Shown here piece by piece: positions 48,030-62,246 of a stretch of 64,000 nucleotides of DNA; the first letter of the stretch is position 1; every line of letters starts with the position of its first letter. This DNA comes from Cladopsammia gracilis (lineage: Eukaryota > Cnidaria > Anthozoa > Scleractinia > Dendrophylliidae). The stretch is from assembly GCA_022457155.1 (NCBI GenBank), contig JAJGOT010000115.1, positions 339,501 through 403,500 of the forward strand. Reading direction: 5' to 3'. The notes under the pieces are model-generated. The model was not told the origin of the DNA, did not search any database, and saw nothing but the letters and a program-made list of their open reading frames with translations. Both the position numbers and the translations under genes were made by a program.

Positions 48030-48339
48030 ACTTGTTATATAGCAACACAAAAACACAACACAACACAGTTTGAAAAACGCGCCGAACACTCGAGGTAAGG
48101 TAGACATCAATCGCATCATAATCATGCCACCTTTCGTCACGGTATGATCACGTGTGCTAGCGGGCAACAGTGAAAATGTTGCCCGCTTTCGCAAATGTTG
48201 CCGGCTCATGGACATTTGGCGGGAAACAGTTTGTTTGTTAGACGTCATGTGACCATGAATCAGCCAATGAACGCACGCGTTGCATTGAGAAAACCTCCAG
48301 CTATATAACAACGGGCGATATTGCGCGCATTTTCGCACT

Positions 48340-49213
48340 ATAATTGTTTAATGTGTTGCTCTCCAATGGTACTTCAAATTAAACACTGCTACCATATCTT
48401 AAAACTCTGGTGCTTTCAAATGGTTTCCATTTCAACGCTTATGCATATCTGTTGTCTACTGTTAGTATTCTCTATATTTCATACAAACTGTGCTCAATCT
48501 GAGCGTAACTTAACATTTCATGTGTAAGATATGTTAAGTGTAAAGTATTCCATGTTATCATATAGTACCGTTCAGTGTATTAACTGCATGAGGTTTAATT
48601 GATAGCTCGTCTAGACTTTGTAGACTTAAAATGTATCGCATCTTCCGTCACCTTTATAGACAGTTGCATCCACTAGCACGATATATTGGGCGATTGTGTT
48701 AATTAATATTACACTGCACCAAAAATTGCCTTTACCACACACCTTTGACTTATGTTCAAGGTGCAAAGGCTGTCTTTTACATGGGTTTCATAGGTGGCAA
48801 AGGCCCTCTTCAATTAAAGTCAAAGGCGCGACGCTTATCAGAGGTATGGTAAATTAAAGGAGATGTTGCTGTGACTTTGATTCGTCTGTGATGACATCAT
48901 CAAATGTCTAGTACTTTCATTGAAGCACGTCAAAATTGTGTCAAAAGCAGCGCCTATATATACCTTTGATCACATTTGATGCCTGTGTCGCGCAACATTG
49001 TCGCACCTTTGATGGAAATCAAAAGTGATGAAAGTCAACTTTTCGTGCAGTGATATATATGAAATTACCCACCAAATACTTCACAACGATGACAGCTATA
49101 TGAACTATTTTATTCACTTTCTCCTGGTGATGAAAAACGAGCATAAATGGAGATATATTTTCAACTGTAAGGTGCGTTCGTATTTCACTTTACTTAAACA
49201 ATGTAACCTATAT
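48340..49213. other. Non-coding interval 3' of the insulin-like gene
   Basis: No gene recognised. Repeated AAAGGTGTG/CACCTTTGA-like words occur around 48730-49020. Confidence 0.5.
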
Positions 49214-49380
49214 TTAACAGTATTCGTCTATTTCTTCTACAACGCACGTCTCGTTGCAACATTCTTCGACCATAGTGGTCGCTGTGTTCGATCGTCTCCC
49301 ACGCATAACATTGCCTCGAGAAACAGAAAGAAAGTTTGAAGCTTCTTCCTTTTTAAGACCGATATCGTTTAGACGCAATT
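49214..49380 (-). CDS. Insulin-like peptide A, exon 2 (C-peptide end and A chain)
   Basis: On the - strand the exon follows an acceptor TTTTTCTACAG and starts in phase 1, matching exon 1. It encodes a linker, a dibasic site RGRR, then the A chain ending VEECCNETCVVEEIDEYC and a stop. CC-x3-C-x8-C is the exact insulin-superfamily A-chain pattern. Together with exon 1 the precursor has 122 residues. Confidence 0.9.
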
Positions 49381-50742
49381 CTGTAGAAAAATAATTAAAG
49401 AATATATGTAAATGATTTGGAAAAAGAATCAACAACAATACAGATGGAGATTACTGTTTGAAAGCCATACGAACGTTTCCGATCATTTTACGAAAAAGTT
49501 TCGAAAATGTTGGAATATGAATGTTGAAAAGGCAAACTCATAACACCAAACATGGCAAACACCATAACTTCGTGACTTTCTTTAGCTTATCTGGCAACAG
49601 TTTGGTATGACATTTCATTATTCTCGTAACATGATGTTTTCATGGCAACAAGATTTTTGCAGCCATATTTTTTGAAATTTGAATTATTTTACCTTGTAAT
49701 AAAGACAATTACATTTGTTGTCGTAACATTTACATTTTCACGCCAATTTAGTGTTTTTTTTGGGGGGGGGACTGGCACTGGTATTCGGTTTCAGTAAAGT
49801 TAACAAGTGCCACCATTGTTTTACTCGCAAATGCTGGAATAATGCCTTTCCTTCTAACATAGGCTCTGCCAGTGAAGTCATATATCGCACGTCCTGGTAA
49901 TGCTTTTAACAGCCGAGTGACAGTGGCGAAAGGCGAGTTTCCGACGCCTTTAAATAACGGGTAGATTCTGCATGTACCGGAGCACATATTACGTAAAACA
50001 AAAGGAACAAAGAACGACAATAACACAAATGCAAAACAGGACCAAAAATACAATACCTCACAAACAATAGAAGACAATGAGTGGTTCATGGATACCGGTA
50101 CATGCAGAAAGACCCAAATAACGGGAACCTGTCGCTAAGGGAAGGAAAACCCCGACAGAAATACCCTGATCCTCCAGATTGGGGATTGGGCGTAGGGCTT
50201 ATCGCTCCACCCCGTAAAATCAAGCGGATATATGGAAACTGCAAGCAGCGCTATTCTCCCCTAGTGAGATAAAGGAACATTGATGATGACTAAACGTTTC
50301 TTTATTGGTTTTGAGTTACTGCTGAGTCAATTTGGACGGTTTTCTAAGGTTTTGGAGAAATCCAAGATGGCGGATCCAAGAGAGCGGCTGTATAGAACTA
50401 ATGACGTAATCTCCACATTATATGACGTCATATGATGTCATCGAACCGCAAAGGAAACCACTTTAGTCTTATTATATATGACTTTCATGCTCTTGAAGTT
50501 AAGAAGGGGGGAGGTGCACAACACAACACAACAGGAACTCCGAAAAAGCACAGGCTAAGTTAAATAGGGTGAGGAGAAAAGCGCAACTAGTATATAAAAA
50601 GCCATTCAATAACTCAATATTAATCCATTGAAAGAGTGGTTAGTAGAAGATTAATGAATAGCTGCTACATTCTCCGGCAAAAAAAAAATTAACCCGAGCA
50701 AGCTAGGGATGAGTTTTCTTTTTAGGGAGGAGAACAAATTAC

Positions 50743-50944
50743 CTGATCTTTTTCTTTGAGTTCCGCAAACATATTCGTAAACTGCAGGTATTTGATCGCC
50801 ACAATACGAGAGGCAGTTTTCAGGGGGAGATTCGATATTTTCACACACAGTAAAGGTCGAATCAGTCTGTTGTCCATTGATTAGCGAATGGAAGGCGAGG
50901 CACATTCCAAAAATGAGGCCAATGAGTACTTTGAAGTCACCCAT
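50743..50944 (-). CDS. Insulin-like peptide A, exon 1 (signal peptide and B chain)
   Basis: The ATG is at 50944. A signal peptide (VLIGLIFGMCLAFHSLI) is followed by the B chain with CLSYCGDQIPAVYEYVCG: CG-x10-CG aligns with the core of insulin B chains. An additional Cys lies 9 residues earlier and one before that. RKR right after the B chain is a prohormone-convertase site. The donor GTAATT ends the exon in phase 1. The intron is about 1.36 kb. Secreted hormone or paracrine ligand for a receptor tyrosine kinase; some anemone relatives have been described from venom, so the role is open. Confidence 0.88.
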
Positions 50945-51409
50945 GCGCAAAAGTTGAAACCTAAGGAAAATAACATAGTAAAACATGGTTATATTGCCGA
51001 TAAAAATAATCAGTGTAGCTACCACTGCGGACCTACATTTTATCAAAGTGCTAAGTGACGTGATTTAAAGAAGTATACTTAATTTTGTCGAGTTCAAGAT
51101 GCTTAGTTTCTTGTCGTGCTGTTGACTTGTTTAGAACCGAAAACAGTCAGCATGTACGTTTTGCGTATTTATTATATTGCAAACTAAATTGAAAAGGAGC
51201 ATTCTGATTGGTTCCCTGGGCGGTCTGAAGTTTGCAATACGTACCGCTAAGATGGACCGCAAAGGAACTCATTTCACGAGTTCCTTTTATGAAAAATTGG
51301 AAGTGATATTCCGCGTATGTGGAACATCTAAACAGAATTAACGTCTTGAATCTGTAGTAGCTCGAACAAACAAGCTACCACTTGCGACATTTCACTGTCT
51401 TCTTTTTTC

Positions 51410-52137
51410 TTAAGGTTACAGTGTACCTTCGGGGGTGTCTCCAGTATAACAGCTCTAGCGTCTTAAGATTACACTTAATATACCTAAACCCAGATATCAA
51501 ATTAAAGCTTATAGAGCTGGCTATCTAAACATGGAAACCATTTGGTAATAAAATGAATTGTCGAATTTTTTACGAAGTCTAAATTCGAACGTCCGAATCA
51601 GCTTTAAAACGCTATAACTCAAAGCGATTATTATATTTTGCTAATTTGATTTGTTCTCGGATTTCCGGACACGAAGCGCTTAAAAAACGTGTCGGCGATT
51701 TCCCATATTCAATTGCAGTGAAAAGTGACAGAATATTTTCGAAAAGGGGAGAAAGAAAATTGGAATGATCGCACGGAAATGGCTCTTGACGAAAAAGTTT
51801 TCGGAATTAAAAAATTCGCCGACACATTTTTGTTGATTATATGTTAGCCTAGCTTCTGTCCAAATTTGAGGAAAATCGAACAAATTCCCTTTGAGTTGTA
51901 GCTCTTTAAAGTGTCCCCAACAAGCGAAAAATTAACTTTGAGAAAACGGCGCTTAAAAAAACATATCGCTTAATAAACAAACTCCGCCCACAAAAGTTAT
52001 ACCGTCATTTCTCCGTCAATTTTCACTATTTTTCGATAATATTTTTTTTGGATGAAAGTTCATCCTGTAAACTTTATTTTAACGCCAAAAAAAAATTTTC
52101 AATAAATTTTCGATCTGAAGGTACACTGTAACCTTAA
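51410..52137. mobile_element. 720-bp TTAA-flanked non-autonomous transposon
   Basis: TTAA (51410-51413) precedes GGTTACAGTGTACCTTC, and GAAGGTACACTGTAACC precedes TTAA (52134-52137). The inverted ends are perfect over about 17 bp; there is no long frame inside. TTAA duplication is the piggyBac-type target. Confidence 0.85.
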
Positions 52138-52489
52138 AGATTTCACTCCACTCTAGCTGGTATATTTACCATATATGACACACGTACCACTGTCTTTTAC
52201 TTATTATTGTTCAAGCTCATAAAACGTTTTATAGGTCACAATTCAGAACACCTGTCCCGCTCTTATGAGGGGCTTTATCACCATTTTCAGTGTTGCTTTA
52301 AAAAGCCAAAAAACAAATTTATATAACTGAAAACCACAAAATAAGAGTCCTATTTCGTTTAAAATTATTCTACTAGTCCTGTAAAAGTTAAAACACGTTT
52401 ATATGGTTTGGGCTGCAGATTGCTAGGATGGAAATGGTTGCATTTTGAAAAAATTGGGCAATTTTTTTCAAGTTTATCGCTAAAACTCT

Positions 52490-52728
52490 GGGCCGGGTTG
52501 CTCAAAGCAGAATTAAGCTGACCCAGGATTAGCGTCAATTTTGAATCCAGTTAATTAACTCAATAGTTGAAATTTTTTCAAAGTTTTCTTTCCTTCAGTT
52601 TTGACTTAAACTTATTTTCACTACTAGCTATAAATGACCTTTTGAAAACATTTTTAAACAGAGAAATGAAACCCTCGGTTAACTTTTAATCCGGGATTAG
52701 CGTTAATCGGCTTTCGAACAACCGGGCC
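52490..52728. mobile_element. 239-bp foldback MITE with GGGCCGGTTG ends
   Basis: GGGCCGGGTTGCTCAAAGCAGAATTAAGCTGACCC-like left end pairs with the right end ATTAGCGTTAATCGGCTTTC, GAACAACCGGGCC. Arms are diverged. Confidence 0.7.
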
Positions 52729-55700
52729 TTGATTGTGGTTTATTTTCTCTTCGAGAATTCACTTCATATCTTCCTCTTATTGTTCTTTAAGCATTTTGTG
52801 TATGACAAATTAAAAGGTACTTAGTTTTAATTTCCGGCAGTTTTGACCCGAAAACCTCAAAATCACCATGACATAGCTCCTTTAAGCTAAGTGCAATTCA
52901 TGTCTGAGTCATGGTGGGGGTCGATGTATTTTTCGCGATCGTGTTTGGTGGGGTTGCTAAAAATAGTTAGACCTCAAACATGTGCCCCCTATGCCTTTGA
53001 TATTATCTCTTCATTGAACGGATGGAAGTGATAAAGGGAACAGTAGGGTGTACATGTTACAGACAGAAAAGCATGTTATACTATTGGCAGGACACCGGGC
53101 AATAAAAGGTAGTGACCCTGATGGTGATCAATATTTCGAAGCGAATTATTATAATTTTGTTTTGTTTGTTACTTGTAGGCTGCGCTGCTAAAACACCCTT
53201 GTCTCTTAGTCTTAATTTGCTAGCCAGTAGCTCGAGGAGTTCGCTCTCGGATTTGACAGCAAATGCATTACGGGCGTAAACGTTTCTGTAATGAATCGTA
53301 TTTGAGCGGGTATCAACATCATTTGATCAACTCGTAACATCTTGAAGGGCATTTATGAACTCCCCATCCATAATATTAACCGCATTCAATAACGCGAGGG
53401 TTGAAAATAAGGCATTTTAAAGTTTTAACGCGCTTACTTGTCATAAAAATGAAATAACTGGGAAAGGAAAGTTACCTTCGAAAAAGGAAAGCAATTATGA
53501 TTAAATCCAACAAAAACCCTCAGCTAGACCCACGTGATCCAAGCCAAGCAAAAATTAAAGCGCGGTGTGACATCACATGACACCAGCTGTGTGCTCAGTA
53601 AGTATGCTCGAAACAATTAAAGTGAACGTCCTTAAGCAAAGATTTTTCTAACTACAAATGAATAAAGGAGTTAGTGTTAAAAGAAATTGTGGTCGGTTGG
53701 GGGAGTAAAACTCGAATTCGGTTTTATAAACTGAGTCGATAAGATAAATTGACCAACGTAAAGAGATCCAAAAGCTGACCACGTTTAAGCTTTAGATTTT
53801 CGAGAGCTAACTACTTTAAACCAATGTCATATAATGAAGTTGTTCTTTGTTGTTATCCTTCTTTCTATCGAAGCTCACTGAGTAGTGATATGTTCATACA
53901 ATTTCAAAATAGACATCCAGTTTTTTATTGTTTTAAATTTCTTAAATTGAAAGTTTTGAAATATCGCTCTGTATTATTTAGTATCTTATCAATTGTTATG
54001 CTAAAAAGTTGCAACGTTTTCCTCCGTTCTAGAATCATTGTTCTTTACAGTTTTCCTTTTTATTTCCTGTATTATAAATGTGCTCACGACAATCTCTCTT
54101 TTTGTAGTAAGTGCTCTGTGTATCATGAAAATAACTTAGTCATTAAAAATAGTCTTGTGTATTGTTACCTATCAAACTATTTTAGAGAAATATAAGCTTC
54201 AGAGATGACGTTGGTCCATTACATAAATTGCCTGTATCTTTCCTGCGGTTGAAAATTCGCGCCATGAGGTCAGATCAAGAAGGGTTAAAAACCGTTTATT
54301 TCAAAACAGGAAAAACATCATTCATAGAAATGTAATTTTAAGATAATTTCATGTTGCGACTTTCTATTATTTGCTGACCTAGGGGAAATTGTTTTTGTTT
54401 TCTGCGTTTCAACCAAAAATATTTTGTGCCGCACGCAAATACAATTCAATGTCAAGAAAGATATGACCAAAAATTCGTTTCCATGACAAAATAAAATCAA
54501 AAAATAGTAAGACTGCATGTTTTTGATTTCTAACACTTTGACAATAATCAACTGATAGAAATGTTGTGACCATGGTAATTGATCAAAGTTAAAAATATAT
54601 ACTTAAATTGATAAAATATAAATTTTCGAACATTTCGGGACATTTTGGCGCTTCGTTTCCCCCTTTGCGATAAAAATGACCAATGTACAGTATGTGGTTG
54701 ACTCTTCTGCCATATTTAAGCATTTTTTTTGACGAAATGCAATTTTTGATTCACCTTAAACCTTATCTCCCTCGGCGATGTAAAAACCACTTTAGTAGAC
54801 AAATCTAATTTTATGAAAATAGAAAAAGACGAAAAGAACTGAAGGCAACCTAAATACTTAAATTTATCGCCTCGTCAGAAAAGCAAACGAAAACAAAATT
54901 ACCGCGAAACTGAAATTTTGTTCACAAGATGTAGTGTATCTATATGTTCCTTACTAAAATTAGCTAAAAAGAAAAGTCGATTTCCCTTTTTAAAACTATT
55001 TTAGCAGGTTGTTCAGTAAAAATCGTATCTTCGCAATAAGAGACATACCTGAAAATGGTACAAGTTCAATAAATTTTTGATGGTTTTCTTCTTTTTCGCT
55101 GTTTCGCTGTTGTAGCTTCAAGTCTCTTTTATCAATCAACGTTTTCAAAGTGACAATGAATCTAGGAGAAGGCTTCGAGATCCTCGCGCGTGCATCTGCT
55201 TAGACTCTGCTTTACCGCACAAATTAACCACAATAGCCGATGTTTGCAAGGTCTTCTCTATGTCATGCGGCTCACACAAGCTGTGAAAGATAAGATCTAT
55301 TGCCCAATGTTCGAGTCGGAAAGCTCTATTTTAAACGCGTCCGTTTTGGTCGATATTAGCAAGCCCGGTGTCCCGTACAGACGCAGTTGGAAACGCTTTT
55401 AACTAACGTTGGTTGTTGGGCTACAGAGCGTGGGAGACTCGGGCGGACAAAGGTTGTTTTTAGCGGTAATATAGAGCATGTTCTGGAAGTAAGCAGAAGG
55501 ATATTGATCAAGAAAAGTATGGTGCAATTGCCATATATGCGAAAAAAACGTAAATGAAATCATTAAGATCAATCAAGTCCACGGATTCTTAAAATAAATT
55601 ACAGGTGCATGTGAAAAGAATATCCTTGTCGGTACTGTATATAGACACGTGGACGACTTTCAGAAAGTAAAGTTTGTTGATTCGATTTGTCTTAAAAAGC

Positions 55701-58700
55701 CCATTATCTTGTGCAGTGTCATGGAACTGAATATCTTTTTCTTTTCTTCCCGTAGTATTGAGAAACAATGTAGCGCCAGAAATGAGAAAGATATAATTTC
55801 CGCACACCGGTCACTCAACGTTTCCAACATTTAAAAAGCTGGTTCAAGGGGGTAAAATATGGCTCATTTAGACACAACATTTTTCTCTTAGAAACTGGAA
55901 CAAGTGGATAGATGATTAGTCTGTGTGTGCTGGAAATAGCCTTATCTCTTTATTGACTCTTTCACTTCAATAGAGAAACTCAGAGTCGCGTAACGATGTT
56001 CAAACTTTTGAAGTCTCAGAAAAAAAAAATCACAGTCAATACATTTTCACAGCATTGTTTTCTACACTTTACAAGTTGGTTGTAACTTATGAGCCTGATG
56101 AAATCCCAAAAGTTTAAACAGTTCGGATAAAAGCTCTTCAGCATTAATGCCCCGTTGAATTGTTTTTTTTTTTTTATATATATATATATAATTTAATTGT
56201 TTTCTTGCCGGAATACTTTTGTTTCGGGTGCCATTGGAAATGAAAAGGTGAAAAGGTTAAGGTCAATAATTAAATGTATCATTTTTGTTCGTTTAGAAAT
56301 TGAGATTGCATTAGGTGACAAGACTAAGTTATGTATTTTGGCATGACTTTTTATTTCATTTGTGTTTAATTTTATTCTAGTGTAATATGAGATATTTCGG
56401 GGTATTACGGTATGATAATGAAATTAAACCGTCTCTAAACCGCGACGAAGATAAATGGAATAAAGAAAATATAAAAGGCTTCAGTTTGAAAGTTAAGATT
56501 CCTTTTAAAACAACTGAATGGAAACAGTCAGATCACTAGATCACAGGAAATTCGCCTAAAATTCGCCACAGGAAATTCGGTTTCCTGAGCTAAATTAGTA
56601 ATAATTAATTTTAATTAAAAAAAGTTAAAAATAAATCATATACTAGATTTAGATTTCATGTTTTCTTTTTACCTTGGTTCATCCATTATTTAGGAAGAGC
56701 TTACTCGCGCTATCCAGATCATAAATTTCATGGGTTAAAATTATCTTTTGAAACTTCAATGGATGTATACAGTTTTAAAAACATCATGGCCGTCAATGGT
56801 TTTTACTGATGATGCCATTGATAATAATAAATTAAAAAATAAATGGACGTAACCTGAAAAAAATCGAGGCGGTCTTCAAATCCATATTTCGATTCAGTTT
56901 TTTTTCAGTCTGGGTTTAACTGGGATACTTAACAAGTAAAACACATAGGTTAAGCTAAATAGGGTATAAATTGAGAATTAACGAGATACTTTAAGGGGTC
57001 TTAAAGGTCCCTCTTGGCATTTAACTTTTATTTATAGGTAGGGATAGCCAAACAAGTCTCCCAGTAGTGAGTGTAATCTATTCATTTCATCGATTTTTTT
57101 TTCCCAGAAATTAATTTCATTGTTGGAGAGATGGCAATATTTTTTGTCCTGTAACTTACAAAAGGCAAAAATATACTAGATAAAAATATATTAATACTCC
57201 GAAATAATTGCATAGAATATATGGGCAACTAATTAGTTATATCATCGGCTTAAAAAGAAATTCAGTTACTCCAAATCCAGGCTAGGGAACATCGTAAGTT
57301 GCAAGGATTGCACTTAGCTATTAAGTCCTGGATGCAAACGTGCAATTTAGAGCGTTCAAAAACTCTTCGTTTTAAACACGAATGAGCATTTGCTAAAACG
57401 TTCCATGCTTTGGTCGGTTCTTGTTGTTGTTGTTGGTGGTGGTGGTGGTTCTTGTTAACCCAGTCGTGGGCAGGGTGTACAGTCATGTCATCCTTGAGTT
57501 TGAAAATCGATTCAATCTTAAGTATATGTGTTTCACTATCTGGCATGGGTTACTTACATTTTCTTTTTTTTTTTCGAAAAAAAAAAATGACTACGTCTAG
57601 AGGTTTCCTATATCTAGAGGTTTCCTATATCGTTTCTAATTGTATATATACAGAAAAAATTGACAACATCGGTTTTGCTTCGTTGTTTGATAAAACGTCT
57701 AGTAGTAGCAACCGAAGGAGAAAGTTGAAATACTTAACACTTTCGATGAAGTTCTAATAGAAACTGTATGAATATCCATGCGTCAATTCGCCAGTCAAAT
57801 TTTCTAAAATCTGAGGTGAAGTTGTTGATCTGAAGGGTGACAAGGTGCATTTTTGTAACAATACAACTGACAACCGCAGCATAAATTCCACCGGCGATGT
57901 TTTAAAACAATCGGCTCATGCTTTTAGCTGTGCTTATATCGAGTTATGATGCCATCGGGAAGTACAGTGTATTAAGAGCTCTAAGAGCACTCAAGAAACT
58001 AGAGTTGCTGCGCCTCGAGCAACTTTTATGCTTCTCTAGTGCTCTACAGACTTCGCGCGTGCATCATAACTCGAAATACGCACGCTTAGCATGAACCTAT
58101 TGTCAACATACAGTAAATTGTATGTAAACAACGAAAAGCGCAAGATAAAAGATGCAGTCATGGTAAAGAAATTGAGCAGCTACAGTTAAAAATTCAACTC
58201 AGTTCAATTTACTCCAGTAAGTCTAATAACAAATTAAATCGTTTTTGGTGCACGAAGCTTGACATTTTTATGTCCATTATTGTCATTTTTAAGTTATCGC
58301 GCTTGAATGGCAATGTTCGTCTTCATTTATCTTTTTTTGTTTGTCATCACACGAATTAGTGCTAGTTTTCGTTAACTTTTGTATTAGATATAATTCGAAT
58401 CGTTTTTAAATTTATGTATATATAAGCCAAGGTCATCATATATTTTGTTTTATTATCGACCTTGCTCTGCTTGCTGAAAAGCTTGGAATACCGAAATAAA
58501 TATAATATCAAGCCTTCAAAGCTACCACCATAACAAAGTAATTCTTTCAATTTCTTTTACTGGAAGTCGTCTTTTCAGAATGCTCGACCGCCAATAAAGT
58601 GGTAGTTTCTTGGTATTGCGGATGGTGTGATCGCCAAATGACGGAAAACAAAAGATTCAAAAGACACTGAACAATATCCATACCACAACACAAAAGCTAA

Positions 58701-60821
58701 CCAACAATGGCTTCGCAACACCAATAAACACCCAATAAAGTGGACTTTGGAGAACCTGAAATAGATCGAGGAAATCGTCTGCTGGGTAGGGTAATTTTTG
58801 CAAAGACCAAAGCCGTTTCAAGAACCAAAAAAAAATATCATTCTTACAACGGGGCGAAGGATTCTCTTCGGATTTTTCAAACAAACTTAGGCTCATCGCG
58901 ATAAGGAAAATCATATGGAACTGAACTGAAGCAGATAGTCTGGTCCGAAAGTCGTCACCTTTTTTCTTAGATATTTTAATTGAATCAATATAGCAGAATG
59001 GGAAATTGTAAGACCGGGTGAATTACTATTTGCCAAGTCTATTCTTGATGCCATTTTGAATACCGAAAAAATTACGTATTAATAGTATACACGGCTTAAG
59101 GCGGGACTCTACCTGAACGCCATTTTTCCGCCACTTAACATAAATATGATTGCTCTTTAACGGAAATATCTCGTTCACGTTTCAAGCAATCCAAAAACCC
59201 TTCATTCATCTCATGAATCTATGTTGTGGGATGTTTTGTAAATTTTTGGGTGTTTTGGGGGTATTTTTGGGAGGAAATAGTTTTTCTCAAAGGATTTGTA
59301 AAATTTAGAGAAATAAGAAATATTGAAGATTTAGTAAAGTTTTAAAATTAGAATTTGTAGTTAATAATTAATAGACGGACACCAAGTTAGTCCACTAGCA
59401 ACCTGGGGTGCTTTAGTGTCGGTATCAACTGTCTGCTGGTGTTCCAAAAATCATTTTCTTTTGATCTTCTATCCCTTCTAATTTCCTTCAAATTCAGGTC
59501 TGAGTCCGGCCCCCCTTAATGCTGGGATATCGTGTCTAACGTTGCTCATAACAGTTTCTGGTAATTTCCAATACTTGCAGCTTGGTAATCAATTTTCGAA
59601 AATTCAAGGTCGCTGTAAACCCCTTGCCAAGAATTTTTTTTAAACTTTGCAAATTTAAAGCTAAATTGAAGGGTGTCCTTAACAGGTTATACTGATACTA
59701 TGGTAACTTATCACGTCATTAATTACAATGACCATAACTTGTCCTGACACTAATGACGTCTAATGACTTGGCATTTGTTTGATACCAATAGTGTAGCATC
59801 AACTGATAGAGAATTGTAGCATTGACCCATCAAGTATTGCGAGGGTTTTTGTTGATTTGATTAAATCAGATTTACTTTTCCGAGCCGTTAGGCGAGAAAA
59901 ACTAAAACTGAAAAAATGATAATGCCCAGTCGTATTTCAAAAGCTTTCTCTAAATAACCTCAGTCTTAAAGTTTAAAAGAAATGACTTTCCTCGCGCGCG
60001 GTCAGATGAGCCTAATACGGTGTCATATTTGCACTCGCTTTGCTGCGTATTCGCACGCTTAAATGTAGATTAATAAACGTACAAATACGTCCAACAGTCT
60101 CGGCGTGTCAGGAAATGTTTACCCACACCTTAACATGATTAGATGTCATGGAAAAAAACGCTTCGAGCACTAATCATGAATGAGATACGTACTTTTATCG
60201 ATTGCAGGTTCCAAAGCTACAATTGCAGACAGAAGTAGTCGGGAAGGTTGTGAAAATGAATAGCATCATCTATCAATCATTATCTTCAGAGTCACCCCCA
60301 CTCCCCCTTTTCAATGTTGGGATCTCAGCCAGTAATCACGCATTAAAAAAAGTCCAGTGATAACCAAAATTGTAAAAAGGGCATTGTAAAAAGGGGGGAG
60401 GGGAGGTGGGGAGGGGTGGAGGGGGGGGGGGGGGGTTGAGAAATAATTGAATGGTAAAAAACTGCCAACCTTCCCAACACTTTTGTTTATACGCTTGTAG
60501 CTATAGTGAAGGGGGCCAAACTAAATAAAGAAGACATTAAAAAGTGGGCTGAATCTTAACCGATGCAACTATGCTTCGAAAGCAGTAACTATGACTTTTA
60601 TTTACGTGCCGTAAAGCGTTATTAACATCGAAAGGCGCTGTCATAACTAAGCTTAAATTTGCAAACCAGTGGTCCATGGCACAAAAAGGTACCCGTCAAC
60701 GGGTAGCAGGTCTTGTATTCTCCACCAATATATTTAGCGTGTTGTTTAAAAACACCTTGCAGCGGCTAATCCAATAATAGATTAATCTAATCATTAATTC
60801 TCTCGATAATATATAGATTGT
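52729..60821. other. 8-kb intergenic region with no recognised gene
   Basis: AT-rich DNA between the two insulin-like genes. The longest frame (53824-54195, 123 codons) is Phe/Tyr/Leu/Ser-rich and looks like chance. A (TA)n tract lies near 56178-56190 and a run of about 18 G near 60421-60436. I saw no further insulin-type CC-x3-C exon, but short exons could be missed. Confidence 0.5.
60390..60436. repeat. G-rich tract with potential to form quadruplex
   Basis: GGGGGGAGGGGAGGTGGGGAGG continues to a run of about 18 G. Several G-runs of four or more lie within 45 bp. Confidence 0.8.
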
Positions 60822-60973
60822 TTAACAGTACTCGTTAACTTCCTCCATGACACACGTTTCATTGCAGCATTCCTCTACAGGATCTGTCCGGCGAATCCTC
60901 TTGGATCTTTTTGTTCGCGTCAGAAACTGAATGGCATCAGTCTTTTGAAGTCCATAATTAGCAAGAAAGGTTT
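60822..60973 (-). CDS. Insulin-like peptide B, exon 2 (C-peptide end and A chain)
   Basis: Acceptor TTTGTTTTTCAG on the - strand, phase 1. The 49 codons plus stop encode a linker, a basic stretch with RTKRSKRIRR, then the A chain with VEECCNETCVMEEVNEYC. The A chain differs from that of the other gene at only two of these 18 positions, while the linker is unrelated. Confidence 0.9.
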
Positions 60974-62246
60974 CTGAAAAACAAAATGGAAAAATTCAGC
61001 CCTTTCACAACCAAATCCGGACTTAATCATTTATATGTCCGCCATTTTGGATCCGCCATCTGGGATTCATCGATTTCTTAGAAACCTAAGAAAACCGTCC
61101 ATTTTGACTAAAAGTAATCAAAACCAAAATAGAAAAGCTAAGAATAAAAATCTTAAAGGTACGGCGACAAAGGTAAAAGGTAAAAAATCCAAGTTTCAAG
61201 AAAAACAAGGCTATCAAATCCTGTTGCCATGGAGACATAAAGTCACCTTAATAATTTGTTCATAGTGTGTTTCCATGGCACAGTTTAAGATCATGTAACG
61301 CTCAAACGCTCTTGCCAAATATTTAAACTAACCATATGTACGCGAAATGAGATAAATAATAAATGCATATATCACCTTTGATATCCCTTGATATCTCACG
61401 AGTGAGCGCAATCAACGAGGAAGATATCGAGTTTGAACACTGATTGTGAAATTTTAAGCAATTTTCGGAAGATTTTCCAGAAATTTCCGATGTTTTTCGA
61501 AAATTCTTCGAATTCCTGTGCGAAGGTTGTACGAATATTTCCGATCATTTTCCGAAGAATGCTGAACATGTCCCAATATTTTCGGGTTGAGTCTAAATGC
61601 TATATAGCTCAGAAGGTGGTCGGACACCTTAATGAGAATATATAACGGAGTAACTGGTCAGCTTTCAGTTGAGATTAGGGGTTAGCAGTTCACGGGTTCA
61701 ATCATGATCCTGAGCGGGGATATTAGATTTTCTTTTTTACACTTAAAAATGGATTGAAAATAAAATTCTAAGTGTCGACATTATTTACGTTATATAATTC
61801 TCAATGAGGTGTCCGATCTCCTTCTGAGCTATGGCAGGTAGACTCTACCATATTTTCGAGGAAGATTTGAAGGTGGTTCCATTATGGACCAACGCCTATT
61901 GGGTCAAATATAAGCGCAGATATCACTCTTCGTAATAAAGATAAAATTGAAATTTTTACATGTGTCACGGCATGATTTTTCTAACGGAGGAGAAATTCTT
62001 GAATTTCAGTAAAGTATATGTCATTTATGCTAAAAGTATAACTGCCATATTTTCTATCTTAAAATATAATTATATACATGTAAATCAATTCTTTAATACT
62101 TATCAGTGCCAAGCGATCGATTTAAATTTTTAAGAATTTTTAAACGACGTTTCTTTATTAACAGCGAATCGATGCGGTATATACATTGGGAGCAATTACG
62201 ATTTAATATTACTTGATTCATCGTTTTCTCTAAGAAGAAAGTTTAC

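Noticed and set aside
47919..48338. 139-codon frame on the - strand
   Set aside because: Overlaps the foldback repeat at 47924-48029 and encodes inverted-repeat-derived peptides.
53824..54195. 123-codon frame as a membrane protein gene
   Set aside because: Composition (Phe, Tyr, Leu, Ser, Cys) is what AT-rich DNA gives by chance; no splice context, no motif and no homologous neighbour.
57410..57757. 115-codon frame with poly-Trp/Cys start
   Set aside because: The start lies in a GTT/GGT microsatellite and the rest is low complexity.
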